Below are positions 24,418 through 35,697 of a stretch of DNA of 64,000 nt, piece after piece. Under the pieces are notes generated by a model. That model did no database searches, was not told the DNA's origin, and saw only the letters and a list, made by a program, of their open reading frames with translations. How positions within the stretch are numbered: the stretch's first letter is position 1; each line of letters starts with the position of its first letter. The stretch covers positions 17,112,001 through 17,176,000 of the forward strand of contig JBANAY010000003.1 of the NCBI GenBank assembly GCA_037952775.1, read 5' to 3'. The translations under genes and the position numbers were made by a program. This DNA comes from Clonostachys chloroleuca. Taxonomy: Eukaryota; Ascomycota; Sordariomycetes; Hypocreales; Bionectriaceae.

Positions 24418-26481
24418 ATGGCTGCCGAGGGTTTGGCCGACCACTACCAGGTTCTCGAGGAACTTGGCCGTAAGTTCAACTTACACCCGCTTTTGTGATG
24501 TCTTATTTGCTAACTCACCATCTCGCGCAGGTGGAAGCTTTGGTGTGGTATACAAAGGTATTGAGAAAGCAACAGGAGAAACTGTCGCCATCAAGCATGT
24601 GAGCTTATTCCTGCCCCCAATTATACAACCTGATTCTAATTCCACCACTTGCAGATCGATCTCGAATCCAACGATGATGATATTCAAGACATTCAGGCCG
24701 AAATAGCCGTCCTCAGCACCTGCGCCAGCCCGTTTGTGACCCAGTATAAGTGCTCGTTTCTCCGAGGTCACAAGTTATGGATTGTCATGGAGTATCTCGG
24801 TGGTGGCTCATGCCTTGATTTGGTATTGCCGAACCCTCCTTGGCCACGTTCGAGCATTTGCTAACTAGATACCTAGCTCAAACCGGCCAACTTCAGCGAG
24901 ACCCATATTGCCATTGTATGTCGCGAATTGCTTCTAGGCATTCAGTACTTGCACCAGGAAGGCAAAATCCACCGAGACATCAAAGCCGCCAACGTCCTGC
25001 TTTCAGAATCCGGCAAAGTGAAGCTGGCAGATTTCGGCGTCGCTGCCCAGCTGACCAATATCAAATCGCAGCGCAACACATTTGTTGGAACTCCATTCTG
25101 GATGGCCCCGGAGGTTATACAGCAAGATGGGTACAGCTTCAAGGCTGACATTTGGTCTTTGGGCATTACTGCCATGGAGATGGCGAACGGCGAGCCGCCA
25201 CTAGCACATATTCATCCTATGAAGGTGCTATTCCACATCCCCAAGAATCCTCCCCCAGCCCTAGAGGGCCATTTCAGCAAAGAATTCAGAGACTTTGTAT
25301 CTCAATGTCTCATTAAGGACTACGATCGCCGACCAACTGCAAAGGAGCTATTGCGCCATCGCTTCATTCGTTCTGCCGGCAAGGTCGAGGCCCTGCAGGA
25401 GCTCATCGCACGAAGACAGATGTGGGATGCAAACCAAAATCGCCAGAGGCACCCAATCTACTATCAGGAGACTCTACAAACTATTTCGCCCAAGGATGAT
25501 GAGGAAGAATGGATCTTTGACACAGTCAAATCTGTCGCACCACCCAAGCGACCAACCATCAGGCACCACCGAAAGCCATCCTCCATGTTGGCTACCGAGG
25601 ACTCCATGCGCAGACTTGACCTCAAGGATGCTCCCTTGGGCTCAGCCTCTCCCGCTGTTGGAACGATACGTAAATCCACAGTTCGGCGAACCCCATCAAT
25701 GGCACAGGTGTCAGCTATGCATTCCACTGGCTCCCCCAGGAACAGCTTGCCCCGAGGCTCGGTTGTGGCTAAGAGACCCCTTCAGCCCGACATGTCATTC
25801 GGAAACTCTGGTTCGACCATGCGCCTATTCCGCAGGGTTCCTTCAGATAGCTCTACAAGAGGAGAGGCTGGGCGACCTGGCTCTCCCGACGACGTCTTTT
25901 GCGACGAGAACGCGCAACCAGCAGCCGCGGCGCCTATTGAACCCTATGGGAAGGAGGCAATTCTTGGGCGCAGACTTTACAACAAAGCCATCGAGCCCAG
26001 TCTCTCTGAGCTACATGCCCAAACTTCTGCAATGCAAAAACGCGAGGCCCTGGCTAAGCTGTCTGATGCGTTTGCGGCTCTAGATGCCGTCGACCCGGAA
26101 GGCGCGTATCATCTCGTCAACAATCTTCTCACTTCTATGTCGCAAGACAAGAAGCTCAATGGCGCTTTACTTGATAAGCCATCTAGGAAGATACCTGACG
26201 ATGGGACTCCTCAAGGAACCGTCATCATTAAGAGCTCGACGCCTATGACTAGCCCTACGAAGCTTGTTCTTAGCTCAAACAATCCTCATCTGAAGAGCCA
26301 TAGACGCCGGCAGGGGGAATCCCCTGCCTCTGAGGGCTTCAATGAGAAGGAACAATCCATAATTGAGTCCAAGTATCCCGGACGGGAGATGAGGTCTGGT
26401 ATGGAGCATTGCAAGCAGCTTTCAGATGTCCTCTACAACCGTTGGGCTGAAGGTCTTCGCATTCGATGGCCTGCGGCCTAA
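24418..26481 (+). CDS. Ste20-family germinal centre kinase, GCK-III type (Sid1/SepL-like)
   Basis: Four exons (24418..24469, 24531..24598, 24655..24822, 24877..26481) encode 630 residues. The kinase domain covers about residues 10-265, with glycine loop [16 protein letters not shown] lysine at about 39, HRDIKAAN at 128-135, DFGV at 148 and the GCK activation loop [13 protein letters not shown]. The segments [13 protein letters not shown] and MANGEPP match the GCK-III (MST3/Sid1/SepL) group. The C-terminal 365 residues are Ser/Pro-rich with a short conserved-looking helical segment before the end. In fungi such kinases act in septation (SIN-like) or polarity pathways upstream of NDR kinases. 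The gene converges on RAI1. The kinase class is certain; the exact orthologue (Sid1/SepL versus another GCK) is not. Confidence 0.93.
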
Positions 26482-27005
26482 ACTCAACCGAGAGGCATGC
26501 TTCCTCCATCAATGGGAGGGAAAATTCGGTGGAAAATGAGAAAATAAATAATTTTCTTGTTCCCAGCAAGATCAGGAGGGAACCGAAACCCTTACAGATG
26601 ATGGGCGAGTCCCGCCATCTTGGATCTGTACTATTTACTGTTTGTGACTTTTTGTACTGCATGGCGGAGTTGATTATTGATTTAAAACCTAATTCGCGGG
26701 AGCAGGAGAGCGATGCCCCAAACTTTCGGCATGGGAATCGCGAGGACTGGATGAAGTCTGGTACGAGGGTGCCTTTTGCACATGATACCCTGATGGCTCA
26801 TGTTGCCTGATGACTTGATATAATGTACATGAGAACGGCGTTTATCGGATTTAGTTGTGGTTTGAATTACTTGGTAGATAGAGTCCCAATTACATAGATG
26901 ACCAATTCATCTGATTGAATATAAGATACATAGCAGCGCTCAACGTGTATTGTGCAACTGTCTGTCCATGAACTTCGGCTTTGGCTGAAGGAATCACGCA
27001 TACGG
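26482..27005. other. Convergent 3' spacer between the kinase and RAI1
   Basis: This stretch holds the 3' untranslated regions of two convergent genes. It is AT-rich towards 26820-26960. No gene is seen. Confidence 0.5.
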
Positions 27006-28685
27006 TCAGCCTTCAATCTGCTCATCTTGCTGTTTCATAGCCAGCTTGATCCTCCAGTTCTTGAATTCCTCGGAGAGAATGTCACCATGGCCGGTGTCCT
27101 GCACTCTGTACACCTCAATGATAGGTGACTGTGGCTTTCGAGATATCCTCCACACCCCCTCGTCATTGATGTTTTGAGTTAACCCTGATTTAGGTTCACA
27201 TCGTCAGCGCCAGCATCGGCGAGAATAAGGGATGAGTACACTTACATTCCAAGAATATGCCAGCAAAGTTGACACACATGTCAGCGTTCCACGACGGGTT
27301 CGGCTGGGAGTTGACGATTTGCGGTATGCTCTGCGTCTCAATCTCGTCGACACTGGAGAGAATGCCATCGCGAGTCCTGAAGCCGACGATGATCTTAGGG
27401 ACGCCTAGCAGGAAGGACTGGATCCAAAACTTCATGAGCTTGCGGTGGAAGTAGTCCCTGTCCTGGGGTCCTCGGATCTCAGCGGACGTCTTCAGCTCGA
27501 CCCAGTTTGTCGGGCTTCCTTGGATGAGTGGTTTTGAGTCCCAGACTATTTCATGTTTGGATACATCAGTAAGATCCATATCGTTCTGTCTCTTATTCAT
27601 TATGATCTTTATCTTTTTCCCTCCTCTAAGCAAGGGGGGGCTGAGAATGCGGTTGACACTTACTGGCATCAACTTCACCACCGAGACACATCACCGTCTT
27701 TCCGATCCCGGTGCGAACGACGGAGCAGTACTGAGCCTTGTTGTTGACGACATGATTCTCGCGCTCTTCGATATAGTCGCGCGAGGTCTCAGCCCATGTC
27801 TTCGGAAGGGTTGCCAGCGTTTCGAACTTGTAGCCTTGAGAAGTAGCTGGTAAGTCTGTGTTCATAGGCCCCTTGTCAGAGAGAAAGATGGAGACCTACC
27901 CCAGAACTGCATGACTTCCAAAGGAGGACCTCGTCGTTTAGCCGGCCCTTTCTCATTGGCTCTGGATTCCATTTTGTGCTTGTGGCTCTCCTCAATGAAG
28001 CTGAGTGCTTATTAGTATGGCTGAGTTTCATTGAAGAGAATATCCAGTAAGTTAGTGGAAGATTGTGACTTACAGGCAGTCCTTTCATTGGTAATTCTCA
28101 TCAGTCAAGATCTTCCGGGGGCTCAAGGGATCAACCATACCTGATACAACGTGGCGTTCATTTCAAAGCTGTACCACCGATGTGAGAATTTAGCCTTAGA
28201 GACGAACACATTGCGCACTCACCCATCCCTCGTTTCAAACGGCGTGGCCATGATCTAGATTTCTTTATGTCAGATGCGAGGCTCATAGACGGCGCTATTC
28301 TGCGGAACACTCTACCTTTGTAATCATTCCTCTCCACGTCACCACGTTAGCATCGATCTTCTTGCCCTCTTTCTGCTCATGGTCGATGATGGTCTTGAGC
28401 AGGCTATCCAGATGTTCATCTTTGGAATCATCCTGCTTCTGGAAAGTCTCAAACCCCTTGGACAGGTCCGCGCCCAGAATAGGCGGGTAGTAATACTGTA
28501 TAGATGAATCATCGAGATGAAATTGGTGGTTTTCATCATATGAAAAGCAAGCAAACTCCTTGGGTGCATATTTAGTTTCCAATGAGAAATGCGACCGGTT
28601 GATGATGGACATACCTTGGGTCTCTTCACAGGCTGGCTGCCGCCGGCGAAGCGACCTATTGGCTGAATTCAAAGCTGGCTGACAT
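27006..28685 (-). CDS. RAI1: Rai1/DXO-family decapping nuclease, nine exons, apparent one-base loss near the N-terminus
   Basis: The exons are complement(27006..27184, 27246..27545, 27664..27834, 27900..28000, 28074..28081, 28141..28168, 28223..28254, 28316..28558, 28615..28685). The protein is about 377 residues, as usual for Rai1. Conserved blocks in order are ACFSYDENH, YYYPP, VTWRGMITKIM, FIEE, CLGGEVDA, WVELKTS with KFWIQSFLLGVPKIIVGFR, and VWRISRKP. The GEVD and ELK residues are the expected metal ligands. Family members hydrolyse incompletely capped RNA 5' ends and partner the exonuclease Rat1/Xrn2. Exon 28074..28081 is only 8 nt. The start ATGTCAGCCAGC reads MSASFE and then hits a stop; one extra A at 28667-28668 would give FEIQPIGRFAGG, which then runs in frame through all exons. 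Confidence 0.92.
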
Positions 28686-29261
28686 GTTGCTATGGCTGAG
28701 TCGAAAAAGCCCATTTGCGCATTGGTTTAATACGACCTTATTGAAGAGGATTGAGAGTGACTAAACAAGTGTATGCAAGATGGTGGAGCGTGGCAGGACA
28801 CAGGTGTTACAATCACGCTTGATTGATCAACATTGGTCCAGTCCGGGCGGCTGATGGAAGCCGTTTTTAAGATTTGACATTCCTCACTGCACGGATGGCT
28901 TACCCTATACTCAACCTACGACCTCTACCAACTCGCATAGATCGCAAGCCTTAGATAAATTATAAGAACTGGGAAATCTACTGTTCTATAGATACATCCA
29001 TTAATTTGAAAATATTTTATAGGTAGAATGAAATTGGGCCAAGGTGGCCATGTCGTATTTGTTCCTAAAACTGCTGTCTTGAAGCCGTTTGCTGCAACGT
29101 AATCTAATATTCTTCCTTCACTTGCCATTAAAAAAATTGCAAATATTTGATGTTTGGGGGTTTAAAATTAACAAGTAAAACAGGATTGCACAGTGTCGGA
29201 ACAGATCGAGGTGATTTTGCATGAATATTTCAAAATCAAACCACCCACCCACAGTATCTCA
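28686..29261. other. Spacer between RAI1 and the NmrA-like gene
   Basis: This 576-bp segment contains the RAI1 promoter and the 3' end of the NmrA-like gene. It is AT-rich around 28940-29160. No gene is recognised. Confidence 0.5.
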
Positions 29262-30329
29262 TTACATGGGACGCCAGTTAGACTCAACCATAGCCAGAGC
29301 CCGCTTTGTTGCCTGGTCCAAATCATCTTCAGAGAGTCCCAGAGCCTTGGTATGCAGCTTATCCTGGTATGTCCCCTCTGTTCCCGGGAAGAACATCCGA
29401 GAATAGTACATTCTTGCCAGCCCTCGGAGGTCTCCCGTCGCCAGGAGAGCTTGTCCATCGGCAACTCGCTTGCTGCTCGCCTCCTTCTTTATGGTCCAGT
29501 CCTTGTCAGAGGTACCCGATACGCGGTGAATGCTGTCCAGCATATCTCGCTGAGAGATGAAGAAGCTCGATGTATACAGCGGCTTGTTCTGGAAGGAGGA
29601 GACGGTGAGAGAATCGTCATCCTCGTTCTCTGGGAGCTCCTTGAGGCTGAGGAATGCGGCCACCGTCTTTCCGATGAACGGCCAGGAGGAAGTGTTGATC
29701 TTGCGCTCGCCGTCGTCGAAGAAGGTGACCTCTCGCTTGGCGACATCGAAGCCGAACCAGTCGGGCGGGCACGCCAGACTGAACTCGTACCAGAGGCTGG
29801 TCACGAGGACTGTCCAGGAACTCTTTCCAACTTGTTCAATGTGCTCAACGATCGGACGAAGCTTCTGTCCGAGCATAACCTCATCACCAAGCGATTTATT
29901 GTTGACGACAATGTCACAGGTATAAACATTGGGCATGACGTATGGTACACCAGCCTTGCCTGCCGCCTCGACAATATTTGCGTGAGTTTCAGGGGCAGCA
30001 TCGTGTGGCAAGGTAATGATAAGGAATTGTTGTCCCTTGAGAGCGGATACCAGCGCACTCTCGTCAGTGTAGTCGACAGCAGCAGGGATCACACCCTCTG
30101 GAAATGTTGAGTTTCCGCCGGCCCTGGTAACGGCCGTGATCGTGTGCTGGCCTGTCTTGAGCAATTCTTCCGTGATGTGACGACCGAGTTGGCCTCCGGC
30201 CTAATAATGATTTCATCAGCGAACGAGGATCTGTGAAGACGACGTGGTCTCACTTACACCAACGATGGCAACCCGCTGAATACGGTTAACGAAGCCCTCT
30301 GGCTGATCCTTGGCGTATTTAGCAACCAT
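29262..30329 (-). CDS. NmrA-like NAD(P)-binding protein (atypical SDR)
   Basis: Two exons, complement(29262..30200, 30258..30329), encode 336 residues. The Rossmann glycine motif is built across the intron: exon 1 ends VAIVG and exon 2 begins AGGQLGRHITEELL. This gives the GxxGxxG pattern of the NmrA/isoflavone-reductase group. Further family features are TAVTRAGG after beta-2, VDYTDESALVSAL, and PYVMPNVYT. No Tyr-x-x-x-Lys catalytic pair stands out, which fits NmrA-type redox sensors or atypical reductases. The gene is divergent from an SDR gene, and the shared promoter contains repeated CGGACTCCG-type sites. Substrate and pathway are unknown. Confidence 0.88.
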
Positions 30330-30592
30330 TGTGTTATCAGATGTTGGTTGAAACTTTGATTGCTATTTGGAAGAAATAGGAGAATGTCCGTTTTGGTGTT
30401 TGTATCTTGTTGTGTTGAAGATGAGAGCCAAGCAACAAGCGTACTGTATTTGTAGTTCCCAAGTATGCTTCGGATACAGACATACCGAACTATTGTTAAT
30501 GCTGTCTTACATCGAATCTAGTTGATTCCGTCTTGTGAATCATGACATCTCAGCTGAGTCAAGTGTCGCTTTGCATAATACTTCAGTTCCGA

Positions 30593-30603
30593 CCGGACTC
30601 CGG
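30593..30603. promoter_or_regulatory. Candidate Zn2Cys6 operator, copy 1 (CCGGACTCCGG)
   Basis: Inverted CGG/CCG triplets lie three bases apart. The surrounding 16 bp, TCCGACCGGACTCCGG, recur exactly upstream of the regulator gene at 31988-32003. The site lies in the NmrA/SDR intergenic region. Confidence 0.6.
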
Positions 30604-30673
30604 CGGACAAATCCTCACCTCCCATAATGACTGTCGAACCGGACGTCCAAGACCGAAAACTGAGAAATCAGGT

Positions 30674-30683
30674 CCGGACTCCT
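30674..30683. promoter_or_regulatory. Candidate Zn2Cys6 operator, copy 2 (CCGGACTCCT)
   Basis: It matches the CGGACTCCG motif except for the last base. It lies 80 bp from copy 1 and 54 bp from copy 3, in the same promoter region. Confidence 0.45.
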
Positions 30684-30728
30684 CAAGTATGTATACTTCC
30701 AAAGCTTTTATTTGTGATTGATTACGAT

Positions 30729-30737
30729 CGGACTCCG
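30729..30737. promoter_or_regulatory. Candidate Zn2Cys6 operator, copy 3 (CGGACTCCG)
   Basis: A perfect CGG-N3-CCG with the same ACT spacer, about 140 bp before the SDR start codon. Confidence 0.6.
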
Positions 30738-30878
30738 CAAAGATATCACTCTCCAATTATTAGTCGAGAGAAGTATTTAATTCTTGGATAAATGCTATCC
30801 TCGACTGGATATCGTATCCGACAAGTTCACTTCGAGTAACATAATTGAGAACATCTTCATACAAACCTCTTCGTTAAA

Positions 30879-31850
30879 ATGCCAGCTAGCCAGGACGTCG
30901 TGGTTCCCACATGGGTTTCCTTCACCGAAAAATGGCACAATAAGCCCTACGAAGCCATCTCACCTAAACGCCCTGAGCTATCAGCTGCGGACCAGAATGT
31001 CATCGTAACTGGAGGAGGCACTGGAATCGGAAAGGCAGCAGCTATTGCATTCGCTCAAGCAGGCGCCAAGTCCGTCACTATCCTCGGCCGCCGACTGGAC
31101 AGGCTAGAGGCGAGCAAGGAGGCCATCCTGGCCCAAGCCGCCAACCCCTCAGAGATCCAAGTCCTGTATGAGGTTGCCGACCTCATAAAGCGAGAGGAGG
31201 TTGAGGCTGCCTTTTCTAGAATTGTCGCAGAGGTCGGGAAGCTCGACATTCTTGTCAACAATGCGGGTGCCATGGCTCCTCCAACCCCTGCCCTCAAATA
31301 CACGGCGGAGAGTTTCTCTTCCATGTTCGAGACTAACGTCACGACTACCCTCCATGCCACACAGGCCTTCGTATCGTTTGCAGGCTCGGCGCCAATCCTC
31401 ATCAACATCTCGGCGGGTCTTGTACATATCCAGCCGATGGCTGGGATGGCAGCATACACGGCCAGCAAGGCTGCGCAACTTAAGGTCATAGAATACCTTG
31501 GAGCCGAGAACCCTCGACTGCACACTGTCAACCTGCACCCTGGAGTCGTTGCGACGGAGATTGGAGGGCCGGGCTCTGATCTGATCGGACAAGACGAAGG
31601 TAAGTTGGTGCTCCCGACGTCGAACTGAAGCCGACGCCGACACTGTGCAAATGCACCTAGCTAACCCACATATCTCCCTGTAGTTGAGCTCCCTGGCCAA
31701 GCCTGCGTATGGCTTGCATCGGAGGAGGCCAAGTTCCTGAAGAGCAAATTTGTCTGGGCGAACTGGGATGCCGAGGAGCTGGTCAATAGAAGGGAGAGCA
31801 TCCAAAGCTCGCGCCTTTTGACGGTGGGGCTGGACGGTGTGGAAATGTAA
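30879..31850 (+). CDS. Short-chain dehydrogenase/reductase (classical SDR)
   Basis: Exons 30879..31599 and 31684..31850 (84-nt intron, GTAAGT/CTGTAG) encode 295 residues. The cofactor motif TGGGTGIG begins at about residue 44, after a 40-residue N-terminal extension. NNAGAMAPP is the conserved structural motif. The catalytic Ser is in LINISAG and the Tyr/Lys pair in YTASK. VNLHPGVVATEI is the typical segment after it. The enzyme should use NAD(P)H to reduce a carbonyl or oxidise an alcohol in the cytosol; the substrate cannot be told. It is divergent from the NmrA-like gene and followed in the same direction by a Zn2Cys6 regulator. Confidence 0.92.
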
Positions 31851-32236
31851 TGGACGGAGTAAGCGAGACGGCATTCCACCCACCCATGCCCATAGAGAAT
31901 CTGATTATCTGCCGGGGGCTGTGCTTTGCTTTGTCAGTTTGCGCGCGCACTCCTCATATTTCTTCCGGAGTTCCTCCCGACGGTGTGTCCGACCGGACTC
32001 CGGACAGCTCTGTGTGCTTGCTGCTTTCTGTCTTCCTTGAACTTGTAGATCACATCGTACAATTTACACCATTCATCTAAAAATTTCTTATTTACGCATG
32101 CATACGGACATCACAGCAGTGTGCACAAATGAGCAGGCTCTGGGTGGTGTTGTAGTTTCCTTCTTAACCGCTCCGCATTTATAGACACTGCCGACGACTC
32201 GCTCCCGTCCTTTGGTCTGTATTTCTAGAAGAGGCA
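31851..32236. promoter_or_regulatory. Promoter region of the Zn2Cys6 regulator with a copy of the operator
   Basis: This 386-bp segment contains a perfect CCGGACTCCGG at 31993-32003 and an extra CCGGAG half-site at 31965-31970. The first copy shares 16 identical bases with copy 1 in the NmrA/SDR promoter. This suggests that the regulator also controls its own gene. Confidence 0.6.
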
Positions 32237-34283
32237 ATGGAGCCCAAGAAAGGTGGACGGCCGCTTGGGAGACGAACGGTACCCTTTTCAGCACCCTTAT
32301 GATTTGTTCTGACCCGAATTCCCGCTGAAGACTGACCTTCTGCCTTGCTCTAGGCCTGCGATTTCTGCTGTCGCAAAAAGATTAAGTGCGACACTCAACA
32401 GCCGAAATGCTCCAACTGTGTCACTCAGAAAGTCCCCTGCGTTTGGACCCCTGGCGTAAAAGCCAAGAAGACCATCACCAAGCCCCAATTTACGTGAGGC
32501 AACAAACCCAAGATTAAGAAGAAGAGATTGAATGGAAATTGACGAGATCTAGTGAACCGGCCGAGATAAACCGTCTGGATTATCTGGAGAGCCGCCTGGC
32601 TGCAATCGAGGCCCGCATGGATTACAAAAACCAGGCGGGCATACAGAGCCCATTATCGAGTTGGGATAGAGAATCTCGTTCTAATGATGGCAGCTATGAG
32701 CTCAATGAGCCTACCTCGTTTCCGCCCGGGGGCACTTTGGCGCGCATGACTGGCGAGTCGTCTGTTGTATTACATCGAGAAAGCGAGCATTCGTTGCCAC
32801 CCCTTTCTGAGATTCTTCCCGATGTGGAGAGCTATTTTGCGGGTTTCAATAAGGCCATACCCTTATTTCATCAGCCGGATTTCATGATCATGCTCGAGAG
32901 GTGGTACAATCAGCCCCTAGGGCGTGACGAAGCAACTTGGGCTGCCGTGAACGTGGTTCTCGCATTATCCTTGCGTCAAACAGATAAACAGGAGCGTGTC
33001 GATAGCGAGTTGGCGGCCACCACGTACATCAGCAACGCGCAATCCGTACTCAACGGTTTGGTGACACGATCAGAGGATCTGAAGGGGCTCCAGGTCGTCC
33101 TGGGACTGGTGATTTTGTTTCTTTATACCTCGAATCCCTATCCGTCATGTGTTTTGATCGCAACAGCAATAAAGCTAGTCCACCGATTGAGACTCCATAC
33201 TAAGGAGGCAAAGGCTTACATGGATCCCGAAACAGCTGCCCAGGGAGATAGGTTGTTCTGGATAGCTTACATCCTCGACAAGGACATATCGATGCGTGCC
33301 ATTGAGCCCTACTGCCTGCAAGACAACGACTATGATGTCGACATACCCACAAACACTGTCGCAGAGTATGCGCCAGGAACCTTGGTTTCAAGCGATGGAA
33401 CTTTGAGTCTTAATTTCTTCCACCACCGAGTCCAGCTCGCACGTATACAGGCTAAAGTTTACGATTGGACTTTTTCAGTTCGCGCAAAGAAGCTATCGCA
33501 AGAGCAGCACCAGGCTGCATCGAGAAGGGTTCAACAGATGATCCGGCACTGGAGATCAAGTTTGCCTAGCGAGTTCCAGGCGGACAAGCTTAGCCTCTCA
33601 ATGGGCGGAAACATGCTCAGGCATCTCATATCAATCCACTCAACATGTGGTCACTGTCTGTTCATGGCACACAGAATCCATGCCCGCGATGCAGTGTGGA
33701 TTCAACAGCTTACGGAATTCAGCGATCAATTTGTCAATCCGGGAGATTTAACTCTTGGTACTGATAACTCAGTCCCAATGGTGCGCTCGGAAGCTTGGCA
33801 GGACTTTTTGCAGACAGCAAGATTGGGTATCAAACTGATTAACCTGATAAGCCCGAGCGATACCGGGCTGGTATGGTGAGTCCTATCCCGTTCTTCAAAG
33901 ACTCGCACCTAGGCACATCCGAAGGAAGCTAGGTTCTGACCAGAAGTAGGAGCGTGACCTGCGCATATCAGGCAGCCCTGGTGATCTTGATTGCCAATAA
34001 TTTAACGGTTTCTCTACATACACACCACGACTGGATAGACTATGATGCCGGACTTATCGACGAGTCCGTAGCAGCATTGGACAAGCGCATTAGAGACGCT
34101 GGGAATTTGCCAGTGATCCGAAATGTTTTGACTGCTTGCTCGGAGCTGAACCAGAGAGCCAAGCTTGCCGTTCGTCTACACCGCATGCGCATAGAGAATG
34201 AGTTGTTACGGTACGGGGGATCTTTGTTCGAGGTGGATCTTGCAGCGGTCGAGGAGGAGATCTTTGGAACCCAAGCGACGTAG
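32237..34283 (+). CDS. Zn2Cys6 fungal transcription factor
   Basis: Four exons (32237..32278, 32354..32493, 32547..33875, 33950..34283) encode 614 residues. The DNA-binding domain at residues 15-44 has the exact CX2CX6CX6CX2CX6C pattern (ACDFCCRRK-type start, CSNC, VPC). A linker and a short coiled segment (INRLDYLESRLAAIEARM) follow, which suggests a dimer. The central fungal regulatory domain includes RLFWIAYILDKDISMR near residue 297. The gene lies directly after the SDR gene. Its promoter carries the same CGGACTCCG palindrome as the NmrA/SDR promoter, so it is the obvious candidate regulator of both; this is inferred. A conserved MHR-type residue set cannot be judged by eye. Confidence 0.93.
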
Positions 34284-35697
34284 ATATGGGACTTGGATAC
34301 CGAGTTATCGGAGTTTGTGCTGGTCGCTGTGATTTATCAGCTCGGAGAGCTGTGTAACAAGGATAAATAAAAGTGTTCGTAATGGGTCAACGAGAGGCTC
34401 TGTTCTTAAGAGGTGTCTGCAGAACTCCAACAATAAGTCCGGGAAGGGTACTGGGCATCTTATTGGTGAAGGTGACAGTCTTGTGGAATGTAGATAAGCA
34501 TGGTCCAAGTAATCCATCGGCACAAGAAGGTCTTCAGTTGAAGTAATAACGACTGTTAAAAAGGACAAACCGTGATGACACTAAGAGGTACCCAGGTCAG
34601 GTACCTGGGACTAGGCAGACTAGTGCAACAGAACGGGCTGGATCACATAGAAGCTGGAGGAAGGAGCTCGTGCCAGCTGCGCGATGAACAAACGTCGTCG
34701 TCGACCTCGGCCACTATGTGGTAACACAAATTGCCCACAGGTAAGAACCACCGACGTCGTTCCCTAACCAACCTGCCGCCTGCCTTAATACTTGCAATGT
34801 AGGCAGGTACCCTCGGCGCGCACCTAACCTCCCGACCCAACATTGCCCTACCACCACCGTGTCCAGTCTAAAGCAAGCTGCCGACGCTTGGCCACCGACA
34901 GGTACGCACCCAACCGCAAAGGTTTAGGCACACACAACGTGCCAACTCATAGCATAAACACACGCCGTAAGTGTACAATGCGGTCCCGACTTTCATAAAC
35001 ATCGACCACCCCAGCCTGAAAGCGCGAGCCACTTCTCAGCCTTCCCCATCCTCAACGTCTTCATCTCCTCCCCTTTGCATTTCCAGCAGTGCCCTCTGTG
35101 CCCAATACCTACTTCCCGCACAGGCATTTCTCTTGGAACCAGATAGGTTTTTGGAGTGCTGCAGCGGTCGTTAGCTCGACAAATATACCTAACTAACAAG
35201 CTACAGCACAGCGGTTGCTCTCCTTGTCAAGGTAGCATTTTATCCAAGCGATTCCTCAGACTTGCCTGATCAGTCCCTCGCGCCAGAATCCAGATTGCCG
35301 GGCCTAGCGAAAAGTCAGGCAGGAGCTCGCACGTGATTGGCCTTCTCCTGTCTAGGGCAGTCCTTGCCTCCACCCATGAGCGTGGCCAGCCCACACGCGC
35401 ACTGGCCACTTGCGACGGACCCCTTGTTTTTACAGTGAATCGACCCCCCCCATACTCTATTACCTAAGGCAGCATAGTGGAGAGCTTTGGTTCCCGCTAA
35501 CCAGCAACCAACTTGTAAGTCAACCAACACAAACACCCGCGTTGGTCTATCAAGGGGGCGACGCACGATCGCGACTTACATCACAGCAACTGGCTGGCAC
35601 TACCTGCCCACAGGCTGCTACGAGTCTATCCATGGCTGCACTCGGATAGTCGCCGCCATCGTCTCTGGCATCTTGCTAACCAAAATCACCCAGGTCA
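34284..35697. other. 1.4-kb spacer before the CDP-2-like gene
   Basis: No supportable gene. An imperfect palindrome CCCAGGTCAGGTACCTGGG lies near 34591-34609. CT- and CA-rich stretches at 35000-35100 and 35450-35690 look like a fungal promoter and leader. Short frames on both strands carry no motif. Confidence 0.45.

Larger units (their letters stand above)
30330..30878. promoter_or_regulatory. Divergent promoter of the NmrA-like and SDR genes
   Basis: This 549-bp region separates the two start codons. It contains three matches to the palindrome CGG-ACT-CCG or a one-base variant (30594-30602, 30675-30683 with CGGACTCCT, 30729-30737) and an extra CCGGAC half-site at 30639-30644. Triplets CGG and CCG in inverted orientation with a fixed spacer are the usual targets of Zn2Cys6 dimers. 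Confidence 0.7.

Noticed and set aside
23632..24444. 270-codon minus-strand open frame between CYK3 and the kinase
   Set aside because: It covers the kinase start in antisense, shows no motif and has an amino-acid mix typical of chance frames.
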